Source: Sphingomonadales bacterium | GTDB taxonomy: Bacteria > Pseudomonadota > Alphaproteobacteria > Sphingomonadales > Sphingomonadaceae | Assembly: GCA_028871475.1 (NCBI GenBank) | Contig: JAGWMZ010000002.1 | Location: 203,780-267,779, forward strand | Reading direction: 5' to 3' | Length of the DNA stretch: 64,000 bases | Part shown: one piece after another, positions 36,101 through 44,527 of the stretch | Position numbering within the stretch: position 1 is the stretch's first letter | Layout of the letters: every line of letters begins with the position of its first letter | Made by a program: the position numbers and the translations under genes | The notes under the pieces: generated by a model | The model's input: only the letters and a program-made list of their open reading frames with translations | Told to the model about the DNA's origin: nothing | Databases searched by the model: none

Positions 36101-36352
36101 CTCCCCTTTGTTTTCTTGTCATACCAAAATTGCGATCCGTTTTAGTGATGTCAACAAGATTCCGCCTCATTCGTCAATTCTGCGGGACAGATGGCGATGA
36201 CTCCGCACCATGCTTGCATTTTCACGCGAAGAAATTTCTGAAAAAATCACTCTTGCCTGACAAGAATCTCTCATGCAGGATGCGGGGAATTGCTCATCGA
36301 AGTGACAGGGCCGCATGCCGCCAAAGCGCATTCGGCAGGGAGAAGGATGATG

Positions 36353-36676
36353 ATGGCCGTGACAGGTCGGAACCTGGTTTTCGCGCTGATGGGCGCCCTT
36401 GTGGCGGCGTCATCGGCGCTGGGGCATGCGCAGTCAGCGGCGCCTGTGGTGGCCGCGCCCCAGCCTTCCGGCGCGCCCGGTGACCCTGACGAGCCCTTCG
36501 TGGAAGCGACCTGTGCCGACTGTCATCCCATGGTGCAGATCACGGCACGGCACATGAAGGCCGAGGAATGGGCCGCGATCGTCGACAGGATGATTGGTCT
36601 GGGAGCGCAGGTCACCTCGCAGGAGGATCGTGACAGGATCATTGCCTGGCTCGCGGCGCATCAGGGGCCCCAATGA
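36353..36676 (+). CDS. Small exported c-type cytochrome (single haem site)
   Basis: A 107-aa protein with a signal peptide (LVFALMGALVAASSALGHAQ) and one haem-attachment motif, CADCH, near residue 57, followed by a helical C-terminus. The start is one of three consecutive in-frame ATGs (36347, 36350, 36353); the AGGGAGAAGG Shine-Dalgarno fits 36353 best. Its last codons overlap the aroQ-like start by 4 nt. With the PQQ dehydrogenase lacking a membrane domain three genes downstream, the natural guess is that this cytochrome takes the electrons in the periplasm. Confidence 0.8.
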   Translation: MAVTGRNLVFALMGALVAASSALGHAQSAAPVVAAPQPSGAPGDPDEPFVEATCADCHPMVQITARHMKAEEWAAIVDRMIGLGAQVTSQEDRDRIIAWLAAHQGPQ

Positions 36677-37152
36677 CAACAGATCTTATGATTGGACAGC
36701 AGGCAATGGCAAAGAAGATCCATATTCTCAACGGCCCCAATCTTGGCCTTCTGGGGGTGCGTGAACCGCATCTCTATGGTTCGGCCACGCTGGCCGATGT
36801 CGAACGCGAATGCCGGGAGATCGCCAAGCCCGCAGGATTCGAGGTGATCTGCCGCCAGACCGATGCCGAGCACGAGATGATCCATTTCATCCATGAGGCG
36901 CGCATCGGCGCGGCGGGCATCGTCATCAATCCGGCGGCCTTCTGCTATGCGGGCTATCCGGTGCTCGATGCGCTCAAGATGTGCGACTGCCCGATCATCG
37001 AGGTCCACATCACCAACATCCACCGTCGCGAGGCGGAATGGCGCGCCAAATCGATCCTGACGCAGGGCGTGACGGGCATGATCAGCGGGCTGGGCATCGA
37101 CGTTTACGGATTGGGGGTCCGTCACATCATCCGCGTGCGGTCGGGACAGTGA
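36673..37152 (+). CDS. aroQ: Type II 3-dehydroquinate dehydratase-like protein
   Basis: A 159-aa flavodoxin-fold protein. AroQ enzymes convert 3-dehydroquinate to 3-dehydroshikimate. Conserved are ILNGPNLGLLG, the Arg-Glu-Pro...Tyr-Gly segment VREPHLYGSATL, HITNIHRRE with catalytic His, and EWRAKS. The usual INxxxxTHTSVALRDA loop here reads INPAAFCYAGYPVLDA, so the substrate-contacting His (His81 in M. tuberculosis) is replaced by Tyr. ATG 36673 overlaps the cytochrome stop and has AGGGG upstream; ATG 36706 (MAKKIHIL) would give the commoner 148-aa length. Operon context with an MFS and a PQQ dehydrogenase points to a catabolic rather than an aromatic-biosynthetic role. Confidence 0.82.
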   Translation: MTTDLMIGQQAMAKKIHILNGPNLGLLGVREPHLYGSATLADVERECREIAKPAGFEVICRQTDAEHEMIHFIHEARIGAAGIVINPAAFCYAGYPVLDALKMCDCPIIEVHITNIHRREAEWRAKSILTQGVTGMISGLGIDVYGLGVRHIIRVRSGQ

Positions 37153-38456
37153 CGCGCGCGACGGCAAGGGCGGGGCAGAAGGAGCGGGGGGCACGCCCGA
37201 CGCGCGCCCGCTTTGCCGTGCTGGCTCTGGTGACGGCCGCGACCGTGCTCAATTACCTTGACCGATCGGTGATGAGCGTCGCTGCCAGGCCAATGAGCGC
37301 GGAACTGGGCCTGTCGCCCGGCATGCTGGGCGTGATCTTCTCGGCTTTTTCATGGACCTATGCGGCCGCGCAGATCCCGGGCGGACTGCTGCTCGACCGG
37401 CTGGGGACGAGGCTCACCTATGCCCTTTCGCTCATTTTCTGGTCGGCCTTCACGCTGCTCCATGGCTTTGCCGCCAACATCGGCACGCTGATCGGCCTGC
37501 GCTTTGGCCTCGGCATCGCGGAGGCGCCCTGCTATCCCTGCAACAGCCGCATTCTGGCGACCTGGTTTCCGCAGGGCGAACGGGCCCGCGCGACGGGAGT
37601 TTACTCGGTGGGGCAATATTTTGGCCTCGCCTTTCTCAGCCCGCTGCTGTTCTGGATCGTGGCGAACTGGGGCTGGCGCAGCCTGTTCATCCTGGTCGGC
37701 GCCATTGGCATCGCCTTCGGGCTTGCCTGGTATGGGGTCTATCGCGATCCTGTGCACAGCACACGGGTGAACAGGGTCGAACTGGCGCATATCGCCGCTG
37801 GCGGCGGCATGGGCACCACACGGACGCCGCCCTTTTCCTGGGCGCGCATGGGCAGCCTTATGGCCCGGCGGCAGGTGCTGGGCGCCTCGCTGGGTCAGTT
37901 CTGCAGCAATTCGGCGCTGGTTTTCCTGATCACCTGGTTCCCCACCTATCTGTCCACCGAGCGCCATCTCGATTTCGTGAAGTCCGGTTTTTTCGTCGCC
38001 TTGCCCTATGTGGCCGCGTCGCTGGGTGTGCTCTCGGGCGGGGTGGTGTCGGATTGGCTGATCCGCCGCACAGGCTCTGCCACCATTGGCCGCAAGGCGC
38101 CGGTGGTCGCCGGATTGTTGCTCGTCTCCACCATCCTGTCGCTTGGCGCCATTCGCGACAATGGATTGTTGATCGCGGTGATGTCGGTGGCAGCCTTTGG
38201 TCAGGGTCTGTGCAATCTCGGCTGGACGCTGATTTCCGATGTCGCCCCTGAAGGCGAAATCGGCCTGACGAGCGGCATCTTCAACCTGTGCACCAACATC
38301 GCGGGCATTGTCACACCCATGGTGATCGGTTTTGTCGTGCAGGCTTCGGGATCATTCCGGGGCGCGCTGGTCTATATCGGCAGCGTCGCCTTGCTGGGGG
38401 TGCTCTCCTATCTTTTCGTCATTGGTGACGTGCGGCGCCTTGCGGCAGACAGCTGA
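37149..38456 (+). CDS. MFS transporter, ACS family (organic acid/quinate-type)
   Basis: A 435-aa, 12-span permease of the anion:cation symporter group: LNYLDRSVMSVAARPMSAEL in helix 1, GGLLLDRLGTRLTY in the first loop, RFGLGIAEAPCYPCNSRILA in helix 4. It starts at a GTG that overlaps the aroQ stop (GTGA), so it is coupled. The longer frame in the ORF track is a shadow inside aroQ. Relatives move sugar acids, phthalate, quinate or hydroxy-aromatic acids. Here 3-dehydroquinate or another periplasmic oxidation product is plausible. Confidence 0.87.
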   Translation: MTRATARAGQKERGARPTRARFAVLALVTAATVLNYLDRSVMSVAARPMSAELGLSPGMLGVIFSAFSWTYAAAQIPGGLLLDRLGTRLTYALSLIFWSAFTLLHGFAANIGTLIGLRFGLGIAEAPCYPCNSRILATWFPQGERARATGVYSVGQYFGLAFLSPLLFWIVANWGWRSLFILVGAIGIAFGLAWYGVYRDPVHSTRVNRVELAHIAAGGGMGTTRTPPFSWARMGSLMARRQVLGASLGQFCSNSALVFLITWFPTYLSTERHLDFVKSGFFVALPYVAASLGVLSGGVVSDWLIRRTGSATIGRKAPVVAGLLLVSTILSLGAIRDNGLLIAVMSVAAFGQGLCNLGWTLISDVAPEGEIGLTSGIFNLCTNIAGIVTPMVIGFVVQASGSFRGALVYIGSVALLGVLSYLFVIGDVRRLAADS

Positions 38457-38527
38457 TTGAAAAAACGAACAAGGCCGGGCGGGGCGCAAAGGACCGATGC
38501 CGGCAAAGCCAGAAGGAAGGCGAGAGG

Positions 38528-40513
38528 ATGACGCTGATCTTGCGAGCAGGCGTAAGCGCGCTGCTGATGACATGGGCCACCACCGGTGCCATCGCCGCCA
38601 TGGCCGCGCCGGACCAGGACTGGAGCAGACCGAACGGCGATGGCGCGGCAACCCGCTTTTCGCGCGCCGGCCAGATCACGCCTGCCAACATCGGCCATCT
38701 CAGGCAGGCCTGGGTCTTCCATATGAAGCCGGCGACGGCCGCTCCCACAGCGGTGCCCAGCGCGGCGGATCAGGCGCAGGCCGCCGCGGAACAGGCGGGG
38801 CCGCCACCCGGCGCGCCGCCTGCCGCTGGAGGTGCGGGCGCAAGGCGCTTTCCGGCTTTCTTCGGCAATGGCCGGTTCAGTGCCTCGGAAACCGCGCCGC
38901 TGATCGTCGGGGGCACCATGTATGTCGCCACGCCCTACAATCAGGTCGTGGCGCTCAACGCGGCCACGGGCGAGAAGATCTGGTCGCACGATCTGCCCAA
39001 GGGCGTGCAGCCCGCCCGGCGCGGCATGGACTTCTGGCCCGGCGAGAAAGGGCAGGGCGCCGCGCTGTTCTTTGGCGGCAGCGACGGGCGGCTTTACGCG
39101 CTGCGGATCGCCGACGGCCAGCCCAGCCCCGGCTTTGGCGAGAAGGGCTCGATCAACCTCAGGACGCCCGACGTGATGGTCACGGGGATGAACAAGCCCT
39201 ATTCGATGACCTCGCCGCCCGTGATCTGGGGGCATCTGGTCATCACCGGATCGGCGGTGGGGGAAGGGATCGGCGGCGCGGTGGGCGATGTGCGCGCCTG
39301 GGATGCCAGGACCGGCAAGCTCGTCTGGACGGTCCATTCCGTGCCCCGGCCCGGCGAGCCCAACACCGGCAGCTGGGCGGGCGAGAGCGGCCATAACCGT
39401 TCTGGCGTCAATGTGTGGGGCGAGATGACGGTCGATGCGAAACGCGGCATCGTCTATCTTCCCTTCGGCGCGCCGGCGGATGACCGGGTGGGCGTCGACC
39501 GGCCCGGCAACAACCTTTATGGTTCCTCGGTCGTCGCGGTCGATGCGGCGACGGGGCGCTACATCTGGCATTTCCAGGTCGTCCACCACGACATCTGGGA
39601 CAATGATACCGAAACCCCGCCGATGCTGTTCGACGTGAAGCATGGCGGCAAGGTCATTCCGGCGGTGGGCATCTTTTCGAAAAACCAGATGCTGTTCATC
39701 CTCAACCGCGTCACCGGCAAGCCGATCTATGGCGTGGAGGAGCGCCCGGTTCCCAAAAGCGACGTGCCCGGCGAGATCACTTCGCCCACGCAGCCCTTTC
39801 CCGTGCTGCCCGCACCGCTGGCGCAGATGAGCATGACCACCGACCAATTGTCGAAGATCACGCCCGAGCAGGAGACTTTCTGCCGCAAGCTGGTGGCGGA
39901 CAACGCCATTGCGATGGGCGGCCCCTACAATCCTCCCACCTACAACCGCCCCATGGTCTATATGCCCGGCACCATCGGCGCGCTGTTTGGCGGCAGCTTT
40001 GACCCCGCGCGCGGGCTTTATATCGTCAACATCTCGCCCTTGGGGCAAATACAGGAGATCATGCCCAACGGGCAGGGCGGTTTCTACAATATGGGGCCGG
40101 TCAATGGCCGTTTCTGGAATCCGGCCACGCGGATGCCGTGCCAGAGCGGTTCATGGGGTGATCTGGTGGCGGTCAACGTCAACACTGGCAAAATTGCCTG
40201 GCGCAGCCGTCTGGGCGTGACCGACAGCCTGCCCGCCGCCTTGCAGGCCACCGGGCGGCCATCGGCGGGCGGCCCGACCAGCACGGCGGGCGGCGTGACC
40301 TTCATCGGGGCCACCGACGATGCGCGGTTCCGGGCTTTTGACACGAAGACCGGCAAGGAGATCTGGAGTGACCGGCTGCCGGCCCCGGCCCATAGCGTGC
40401 CGGTGAGTTACAGTGTGAAGGGCAGGCAATATGTCGCCATCGTTGCCACGGGCGGCAGCTTTCTGGGCACGCCGGTCACCAGTGACAGTCTCATCGTCTA
40501 TAGCCTGCGGTAA
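38528..40513 (+). CDS. Soluble periplasmic PQQ-dependent dehydrogenase (quinate/glucose dehydrogenase type)
   Basis: A 661-aa exported quinoprotein with an eight-bladed propeller. It has a signal peptide (ALLMTWATTGAIAAMA), an Ala/Pro-rich insertion (about 70-105), and the propeller with repeated GK-x-W motifs (TGEKIWSH, TGKLVWTV, TGRYIWHF, TGKIAWRS). The catalytic segment VVHHDIWDND near residue 353 matches that of membrane glucose and quinate dehydrogenases. Those enzymes carry an N-terminal membrane domain of about 140 residues, which is absent here, so electrons probably go to the small cytochrome c. GAAGGCGAGAGG precedes the ATG. Substrate unproven; quinate or a related polyol acid fits the AroQ-like gene. 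Confidence 0.88.
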   Translation: MTLILRAGVSALLMTWATTGAIAAMAAPDQDWSRPNGDGAATRFSRAGQITPANIGHLRQAWVFHMKPATAAPTAVPSAADQAQAAAEQAGPPPGAPPAAGGAGARRFPAFFGNGRFSASETAPLIVGGTMYVATPYNQVVALNAATGEKIWSHDLPKGVQPARRGMDFWPGEKGQGAALFFGGSDGRLYALRIADGQPSPGFGEKGSINLRTPDVMVTGMNKPYSMTSPPVIWGHLVITGSAVGEGIGGAVGDVRAWDARTGKLVWTVHSVPRPGEPNTGSWAGESGHNRSGVNVWGEMTVDAKRGIVYLPFGAPADDRVGVDRPGNNLYGSSVVAVDAATGRYIWHFQVVHHDIWDNDTETPPMLFDVKHGGKVIPAVGIFSKNQMLFILNRVTGKPIYGVEERPVPKSDVPGEITSPTQPFPVLPAPLAQMSMTTDQLSKITPEQETFCRKLVADNAIAMGGPYNPPTYNRPMVYMPGTIGALFGGSFDPARGLYIVNISPLGQIQEIMPNGQGGFYNMGPVNGRFWNPATRMPCQSGSWGDLVAVNVNTGKIAWRSRLGVTDSLPAALQATGRPSAGGPTSTAGGVTFIGATDDARFRAFDTKTGKEIWSDRLPAPAHSVPVSYSVKGRQYVAIVATGGSFLGTPVTSDSLIVYSLR

Positions 40514-40523
40514 GGACAAGCTT

Positions 40524-41519
40524 ATGAAAAAGATCATTGGTTTGCTGCTTCTGGCCAGTTGCGGCGCGGCTGGTGCTCAGGTCGGCAATCCGGGCGGTGC
40601 GATCAACGACCGGCTCGGTGACCGGGATTATGGCGTGTGTCGCGGCGTCGATCCGCGCTGTTTTCACGATTGGCCACGCGCCGCTGTGAAACAGTACCGT
40701 ATCCTGCTCTACACCCATACCGCCGGGCCGCGTCACGCCAATCTGGGTGCGCCGCTGGGCGCCGGGCTCAATCCCCCGCTGGGGCCCGATAACATTGCCC
40801 AGCGCGAGATGCTGCGGATCGCGCAGGAGAATGGCTGGGCCATCGACTATACGGAAGACCCCCGGGACATGGCCAATCTGAGCGGCTATCACGCGGTGAT
40901 CTTCCTCTCCACCTCGCGCGATGCTCTCGACGACAATGGCAAGACGGCGCTGCGCCAGTATATGCGGGCGGGCGGCGGCTTCGTGGCAATCCATAACGCC
41001 TTTGGCACGCTGTATAACTGGCCCTATTACGAAGGCCTGCTGGGCAATGCCAATTTCTACGATCACGGCCCGGCGCGTGACGGGGATGTGGTGATCGTTG
41101 ACGACAAGGATGCTGCGACCCATGGCCTGCCAGCCCGTTGGCGCTTCCATGACGAATGGTACAATCTCATCCCCTTTCCCACCCATGTGCGCTTTCTGGC
41201 GACCATAGATGAAAAGTCCTGGGACCCGGCGCAGGCCCATTATCCCGATGGCCCGCCAAGGGCGATGAGCGGCCCGCGTCCGCCGAATTTGCCGCCCATG
41301 TCGCGCTATCCATCGGTGGTGGGGCATCATCCCGGTCACGGCAGCTTTCACCCGGTTGTCTGGTGCCAATATTACGATGGCGGCAAGGTCTGGGTGACGA
41401 CATTGGGCCATGATGCCAAGGCCTTCGAGAAGGATGGCGAACCGGGCGCCGCGCAGTTTCAGGCGATGATCACGGGCGGCATCAAGTCGGTGATGGGCGC
41501 GGCGCCGTTCTGCCGATAG
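40524..41519 (+). CDS. Exported ThuA domain protein
   Basis: A 331-aa protein with a signal peptide (KKIIGLLLLASCGAAGA). The ThuA fold, a glutamine-amidotransferase-like domain, shows ILLYTHTAGPRHANL, YHAVIFLSTSRDALD, GGGFVAIHNAFGTLYNW, FHDEWYNLI and KVWVTTLGHD. ThuA proteins are linked to sugar and polyol utilisation; many occur next to dehydrogenases. The gene starts 10 nt after the PQQ dehydrogenase and AAGGA precedes its ATG, so both belong to one operon. Its reaction is unknown; it may act on the oxidised product or bind it. Confidence 0.85.
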   Translation: MKKIIGLLLLASCGAAGAQVGNPGGAINDRLGDRDYGVCRGVDPRCFHDWPRAAVKQYRILLYTHTAGPRHANLGAPLGAGLNPPLGPDNIAQREMLRIAQENGWAIDYTEDPRDMANLSGYHAVIFLSTSRDALDDNGKTALRQYMRAGGGFVAIHNAFGTLYNWPYYEGLLGNANFYDHGPARDGDVVIVDDKDAATHGLPARWRFHDEWYNLIPFPTHVRFLATIDEKSWDPAQAHYPDGPPRAMSGPRPPNLPPMSRYPSVVGHHPGHGSFHPVVWCQYYDGGKVWVTTLGHDAKAFEKDGEPGAAQFQAMITGGIKSVMGAAPFCR

Positions 41520-41578
41520 CTGTCAGGTAAACGCTCGCACCCGGCCTGCGTGACATGCTTGTGTCGGCCGCGGCCATG

Positions 41579-41611
41579 GCGCCGACCCGCCGTCAACGGG
41601 GCGGCGGCGCC
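41579..41611. terminator. GC-rich hairpin between convergent genes
   Basis: GGCGCCGACCCGCCG can pair with CGGGGCGGCGGCGCC across a short loop, between the convergent ThuA and VOC genes. No T tract follows, so use as a terminator is uncertain. Confidence 0.45.
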
Positions 41612-41624
41612 TTGGCATGGGCGG

Positions 41625-42026
41625 TCAATACTCGTCTTCGTCGGTGCGAAACGTCAGTTCGACCTTGATGCCATTGGGGTCAAGCAGGTTGAGCTGATGC
41701 AGGCGGCGGGCCGGCAAGGGCTGTTCGCGAAAGGCAACGCCATTGGCGGTCAATCGCTCGCGGCAGCTGGACAGGCCGCTGCAGTCAAAGGCGACATGGT
41801 CGAGGCGGCTGGCCTGGCCGGCGGGCGCTGCCGCTTCGCCGGGCAGTGGCGCGTTGACGTGAATGAGCGGCTGGCCCTGCTCGTCATAGAGCCAGACATT
41901 GTCGGGGCGCATCACCGCTGACACCGCCGGGCCCCGGCGAAAGCCGAGACAGGCTTCATAGAACAGCAGCGTTTCCTCGAACAGCGGCGTGCGGATGTTG
42001 ACATGGCCAAGGCGATCGACGCGCAT
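41625..42026 (-). CDS. VOC (glyoxalase/bleomycin-resistance/dioxygenase fold) protein
   Basis: A 133-aa protein with two beta-alpha-beta-beta-beta modules. Start motif LGHVNIRTPLFEETLLFYEACLG (shown in part) places the first metal His; DHVAFDCSG carries the second, and LLDPNGIKVELTF a terminal Glu. These are the metal ligands of the superfamily. The ATG at 42026 was taken because the longer ORF track start adds a non-homologous 24 residues. Family members include extradiol dioxygenases and glyoxalases. Its place between catabolic operons suggests action on an aromatic or ring-opened intermediate. Confidence 0.85.
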   Translation of the reverse strand: MRVDRLGHVNIRTPLFEETLLFYEACLGFRRGPAVSAVMRPDNVWLYDEQGQPLIHVNAPLPGEAAAPAGQASRLDHVAFDCSGLSSCRERLTANGVAFREQPLPARRLHQLNLLDPNGIKVELTFRTDEDEY

Positions 42027-42099
42027 AAGGTGAAATCCGATTGGTCTACGGCGCAATTCTCGCGGCTTCTGGCGGTGTGTCAATGGCTCAAAACGCAAC

Positions 42100-42128
42100 G
42101 GGGGCAGGTCTGGAAAAGACCTGCCCCC
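42100..42128 (-). terminator. Terminator hairpin behind the TBDR
   Basis: GGGGGCAGGTCT / AGACCTGCCCCC, a 12-bp stem with a 5-nt loop, lies 34 nt beyond the TBDR stop. A weak T-rich tail follows on the minus strand. Confidence 0.75.
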
Positions 42129-42161
42129 GGGGATTGCGCAGTGTGAAGTGGATCGAGCCGA

Positions 42162-44372
42162 TCAGAACTTCACGCTGAAGCGGACACCATATTCGCGCGG
42201 TGCACCATAGAACTCGTTCTTGCCGCTCTGGCCCGAGACATAGAAGTTGTTGGTGATGTTGGTGCCATAGAATTCCAGTCGCAGATCGCCCTTGTCGATC
42301 GCGACGCTGGCGTTCAGCAGGCTGTGGGCGTTGAGAAGGTCGGTGGCCGCGACATAGGTGACATAGGCCCACTGTGACCCGACATAGGCGTAGTTGATGC
42401 GCGGGGTGACGGTAACGTCGTTGCCGGCCGCGATCTTGTACTGCGCGCCCACGTTCCACGTCCATTTGGGACTGTAGAGGTTGGGGCCGCCGCTGGAGGT
42501 GGTCAGCGTGGGGGTGTAGTCAAAGCAGCGCGCCGCATTCGACCCGGTGCACTGGGGGAAGCCGGAAAACTGGCTGGGTACCGCCCATTTGTTGATCAGC
42601 GTGAAGCCGCTCAGGCTGGAGTCGACGAAAGACATGCCGCCATCGAGCGACAGCGCGCCAGTATGGGCCTGGAAGCTGGCCTCAAAGCCCTTGATGGTGG
42701 CATTGGCCAGATTGGTGACGCCACCCGCGCCCGAGCTCTGGTTGATGATGTCTTCCTGGAAGTTCTTGTATGAATTGTAGAACACGCCAAGCTGGGTGCG
42801 GACATGGCGATCCAGGAAGGTGGACTTCCAGCCGGCTTCGTAATCCATCACCGTTTCGGGATTGAACGTGCCACCCGGCGGGTTGATGCCGCCGTTCTTG
42901 TAACCGCGCGCGGCAAAGACATAGATCAGATTGTTGCTGTCGGGCTTGTAGTTCAGCGTGATCTTGCCGGTGGCGCGGCCATCGCCTTCGGTGCCCGTCT
43001 GGGGCACCAGCACGGTGCGGTTGGGCAGCATCACCGCCCCCGTGCCATCGACGTGGAAATGCGAGTAGCGCAGGCCTGCCTCGATCTGCAACTTGTCAGT
43101 CAACTGGTAGCTGGCCTGGCCGAACACGCCGACCAGCGCCTTGTTGGTGTCGGGCTCGATCAGCAGGGTGGTGGCGCCGGCGGTGGTGTTGTAATTGCGC
43201 ACGTTGATCTTGTTGCGCTGGCCATAGGCGCCCAGCACATATTTGAAGCGGCCGGTGTCGGGCGAGATGATGTTGATTTCCTGTGAATACTGACGTTCGC
43301 GCACGAATTGCCCCGAACCCAGCGTGGCCAGTTCGGTGCCGTCGGTATCGTAGAGGTTGTTGATGCGCTTGTTCAGATAGGCGGTGCGCGACAGCACGGT
43401 CAGCCCGCTGTCAAACTGGTACTTGAGTTCCAGCTGGGTGATGGTGGCGCGTTCAAAGTTCGACGGGTTGCTGTTGTAGTCGATGGTCCAGGGGGTGGTG
43501 GTGCGCCCGGCGGAAAACTGGGTGGTGGCGATAGGGCGATAGGCATAGCCGCCGGTCTGGCGGTCGATCAGTTCGACCTTGCCCAGCGCGGAAAAACCGC
43601 CCGATTTCCACAAGGCCTGAACGCGGGCGTCATGCTCGCTCAACCGGTCCGGCGTGGCATGGGCGGGGCCGATGTCCGTGTAATAGCTGTCGCGCGACGC
43701 GGCCAGACCTGCCACGCGGATGGCCAGCGTGTCCGTCACCGGCAGGTTGATCGCAACATTGGCGTTCAAATTCTGAAAGTTGCCATAGGCAACCGTGCCG
43801 CTGCCGCCGAACTTGCCCAGAACCGGCTTGTTCGTGTTCATGTACAGCGCGCCGCCGGTGGAATTGGCGCCCGAGAGGGTGCCCTGCGGCCCGCGGAGCA
43901 CTTCGACGCCGGCCATGTCGTAGAACTGCGCGCCCGAGACGATCGGGGGCTGGAACACGCCGTCCAGATAGGTGGACACGCCATTGGTGACCTGGGGTGA
44001 GCCGGAGGCCAGGCCGATGCCGCGGATGTTGATCGAGTCGGTCAGGCCCGCCTTGACGATGGAGAGGCCCGGCGAGGCGTTCTGGAGATCCGACTGGCGC
44101 ACCACCGCCTTGTCGCCCAGCGCGTCGCCGGACAGGGCGGTGACCGCGATCGCCACATTCTGCACGCTTTCGCGGCGGCGCTGGGCCGTGACCACGATGT
44201 CCTTGCTGTCATCGGGCGCCTTGTCTGGTGCAGCCGCGTCAGCCGTCGGCGCGGAGGGCGCTGTCTGGGTGTCGGCCAGAGCCGGGTTCGAGGCCAGGAT
44301 CGTACCCGCCAGCAGCAGGCAGGCGGCATGATGGCGCAGACGATACGTGGCTGCAAAGGGCAGTTTGCCCAT
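42162..44372 (-). CDS. TonB-dependent receptor (aromatic ester type by context)
   Basis: A 736-aa outer-membrane receptor. Signal peptide (HAACLLLAGTILASNPALA), TonB box DIVVTAQRRRESVQNVAIAV, plug with NIRGIGLASGSPQVTNGVST and MAGVEVLRGPQGTLSGANST, and a barrel ending with the terminal Phe (VRFSVKF). The ESVQNVxIAVTA pattern is the common sphingomonad receptor class. It is divergent from the tannase/feruloyl esterase gene with 155 nt between, containing GCTAT motifs shared with the MarR and aldehyde dehydrogenase promoters. It probably imports the ester cleaved by that enzyme. Confidence 0.92.
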   Translation of the reverse strand: MGKLPFAATYRLRHHAACLLLAGTILASNPALADTQTAPSAPTADAAAPDKAPDDSKDIVVTAQRRRESVQNVAIAVTALSGDALGDKAVVRQSDLQNASPGLSIVKAGLTDSINIRGIGLASGSPQVTNGVSTYLDGVFQPPIVSGAQFYDMAGVEVLRGPQGTLSGANSTGGALYMNTNKPVLGKFGGSGTVAYGNFQNLNANVAINLPVTDTLAIRVAGLAASRDSYYTDIGPAHATPDRLSEHDARVQALWKSGGFSALGKVELIDRQTGGYAYRPIATTQFSAGRTTTPWTIDYNSNPSNFERATITQLELKYQFDSGLTVLSRTAYLNKRINNLYDTDGTELATLGSGQFVRERQYSQEINIISPDTGRFKYVLGAYGQRNKINVRNYNTTAGATTLLIEPDTNKALVGVFGQASYQLTDKLQIEAGLRYSHFHVDGTGAVMLPNRTVLVPQTGTEGDGRATGKITLNYKPDSNNLIYVFAARGYKNGGINPPGGTFNPETVMDYEAGWKSTFLDRHVRTQLGVFYNSYKNFQEDIINQSSGAGGVTNLANATIKGFEASFQAHTGALSLDGGMSFVDSSLSGFTLINKWAVPSQFSGFPQCTGSNAARCFDYTPTLTTSSGGPNLYSPKWTWNVGAQYKIAAGNDVTVTPRINYAYVGSQWAYVTYVAATDLLNAHSLLNASVAIDKGDLRLEFYGTNITNNFYVSGQSGKNEFYGAPREYGVRFSVKF

Positions 44373-44408
44373 CCTCTCTCTCCAAACATTATGGCGCCTG
44401 AGGCGCGG

Positions 44409-44428
44409 TTGCTATAAACGCTATGCAA
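44409..44428. promoter_or_regulatory. Candidate regulator site in the TBDR/esterase divergent promoter
   Basis: TTGCTATAAACGCTATGCAA contains two GCTAT units. A related TTGCTAT on the other strand lies near 44470-44477. Similar motifs occur before the marR gene (46439) and the aldehyde dehydrogenase gene (49117). Assignment to MarR is inference. Confidence 0.35.
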
Positions 44429-44527
44429 CATAACATTTACCTCGACGCAAGATGGATAATGTAATATCCAATAGCAAATTCGCGCGCTGTGGCGTAAAGG
44501 TCACAGACGATAAGAAGGGAGAGCTGT

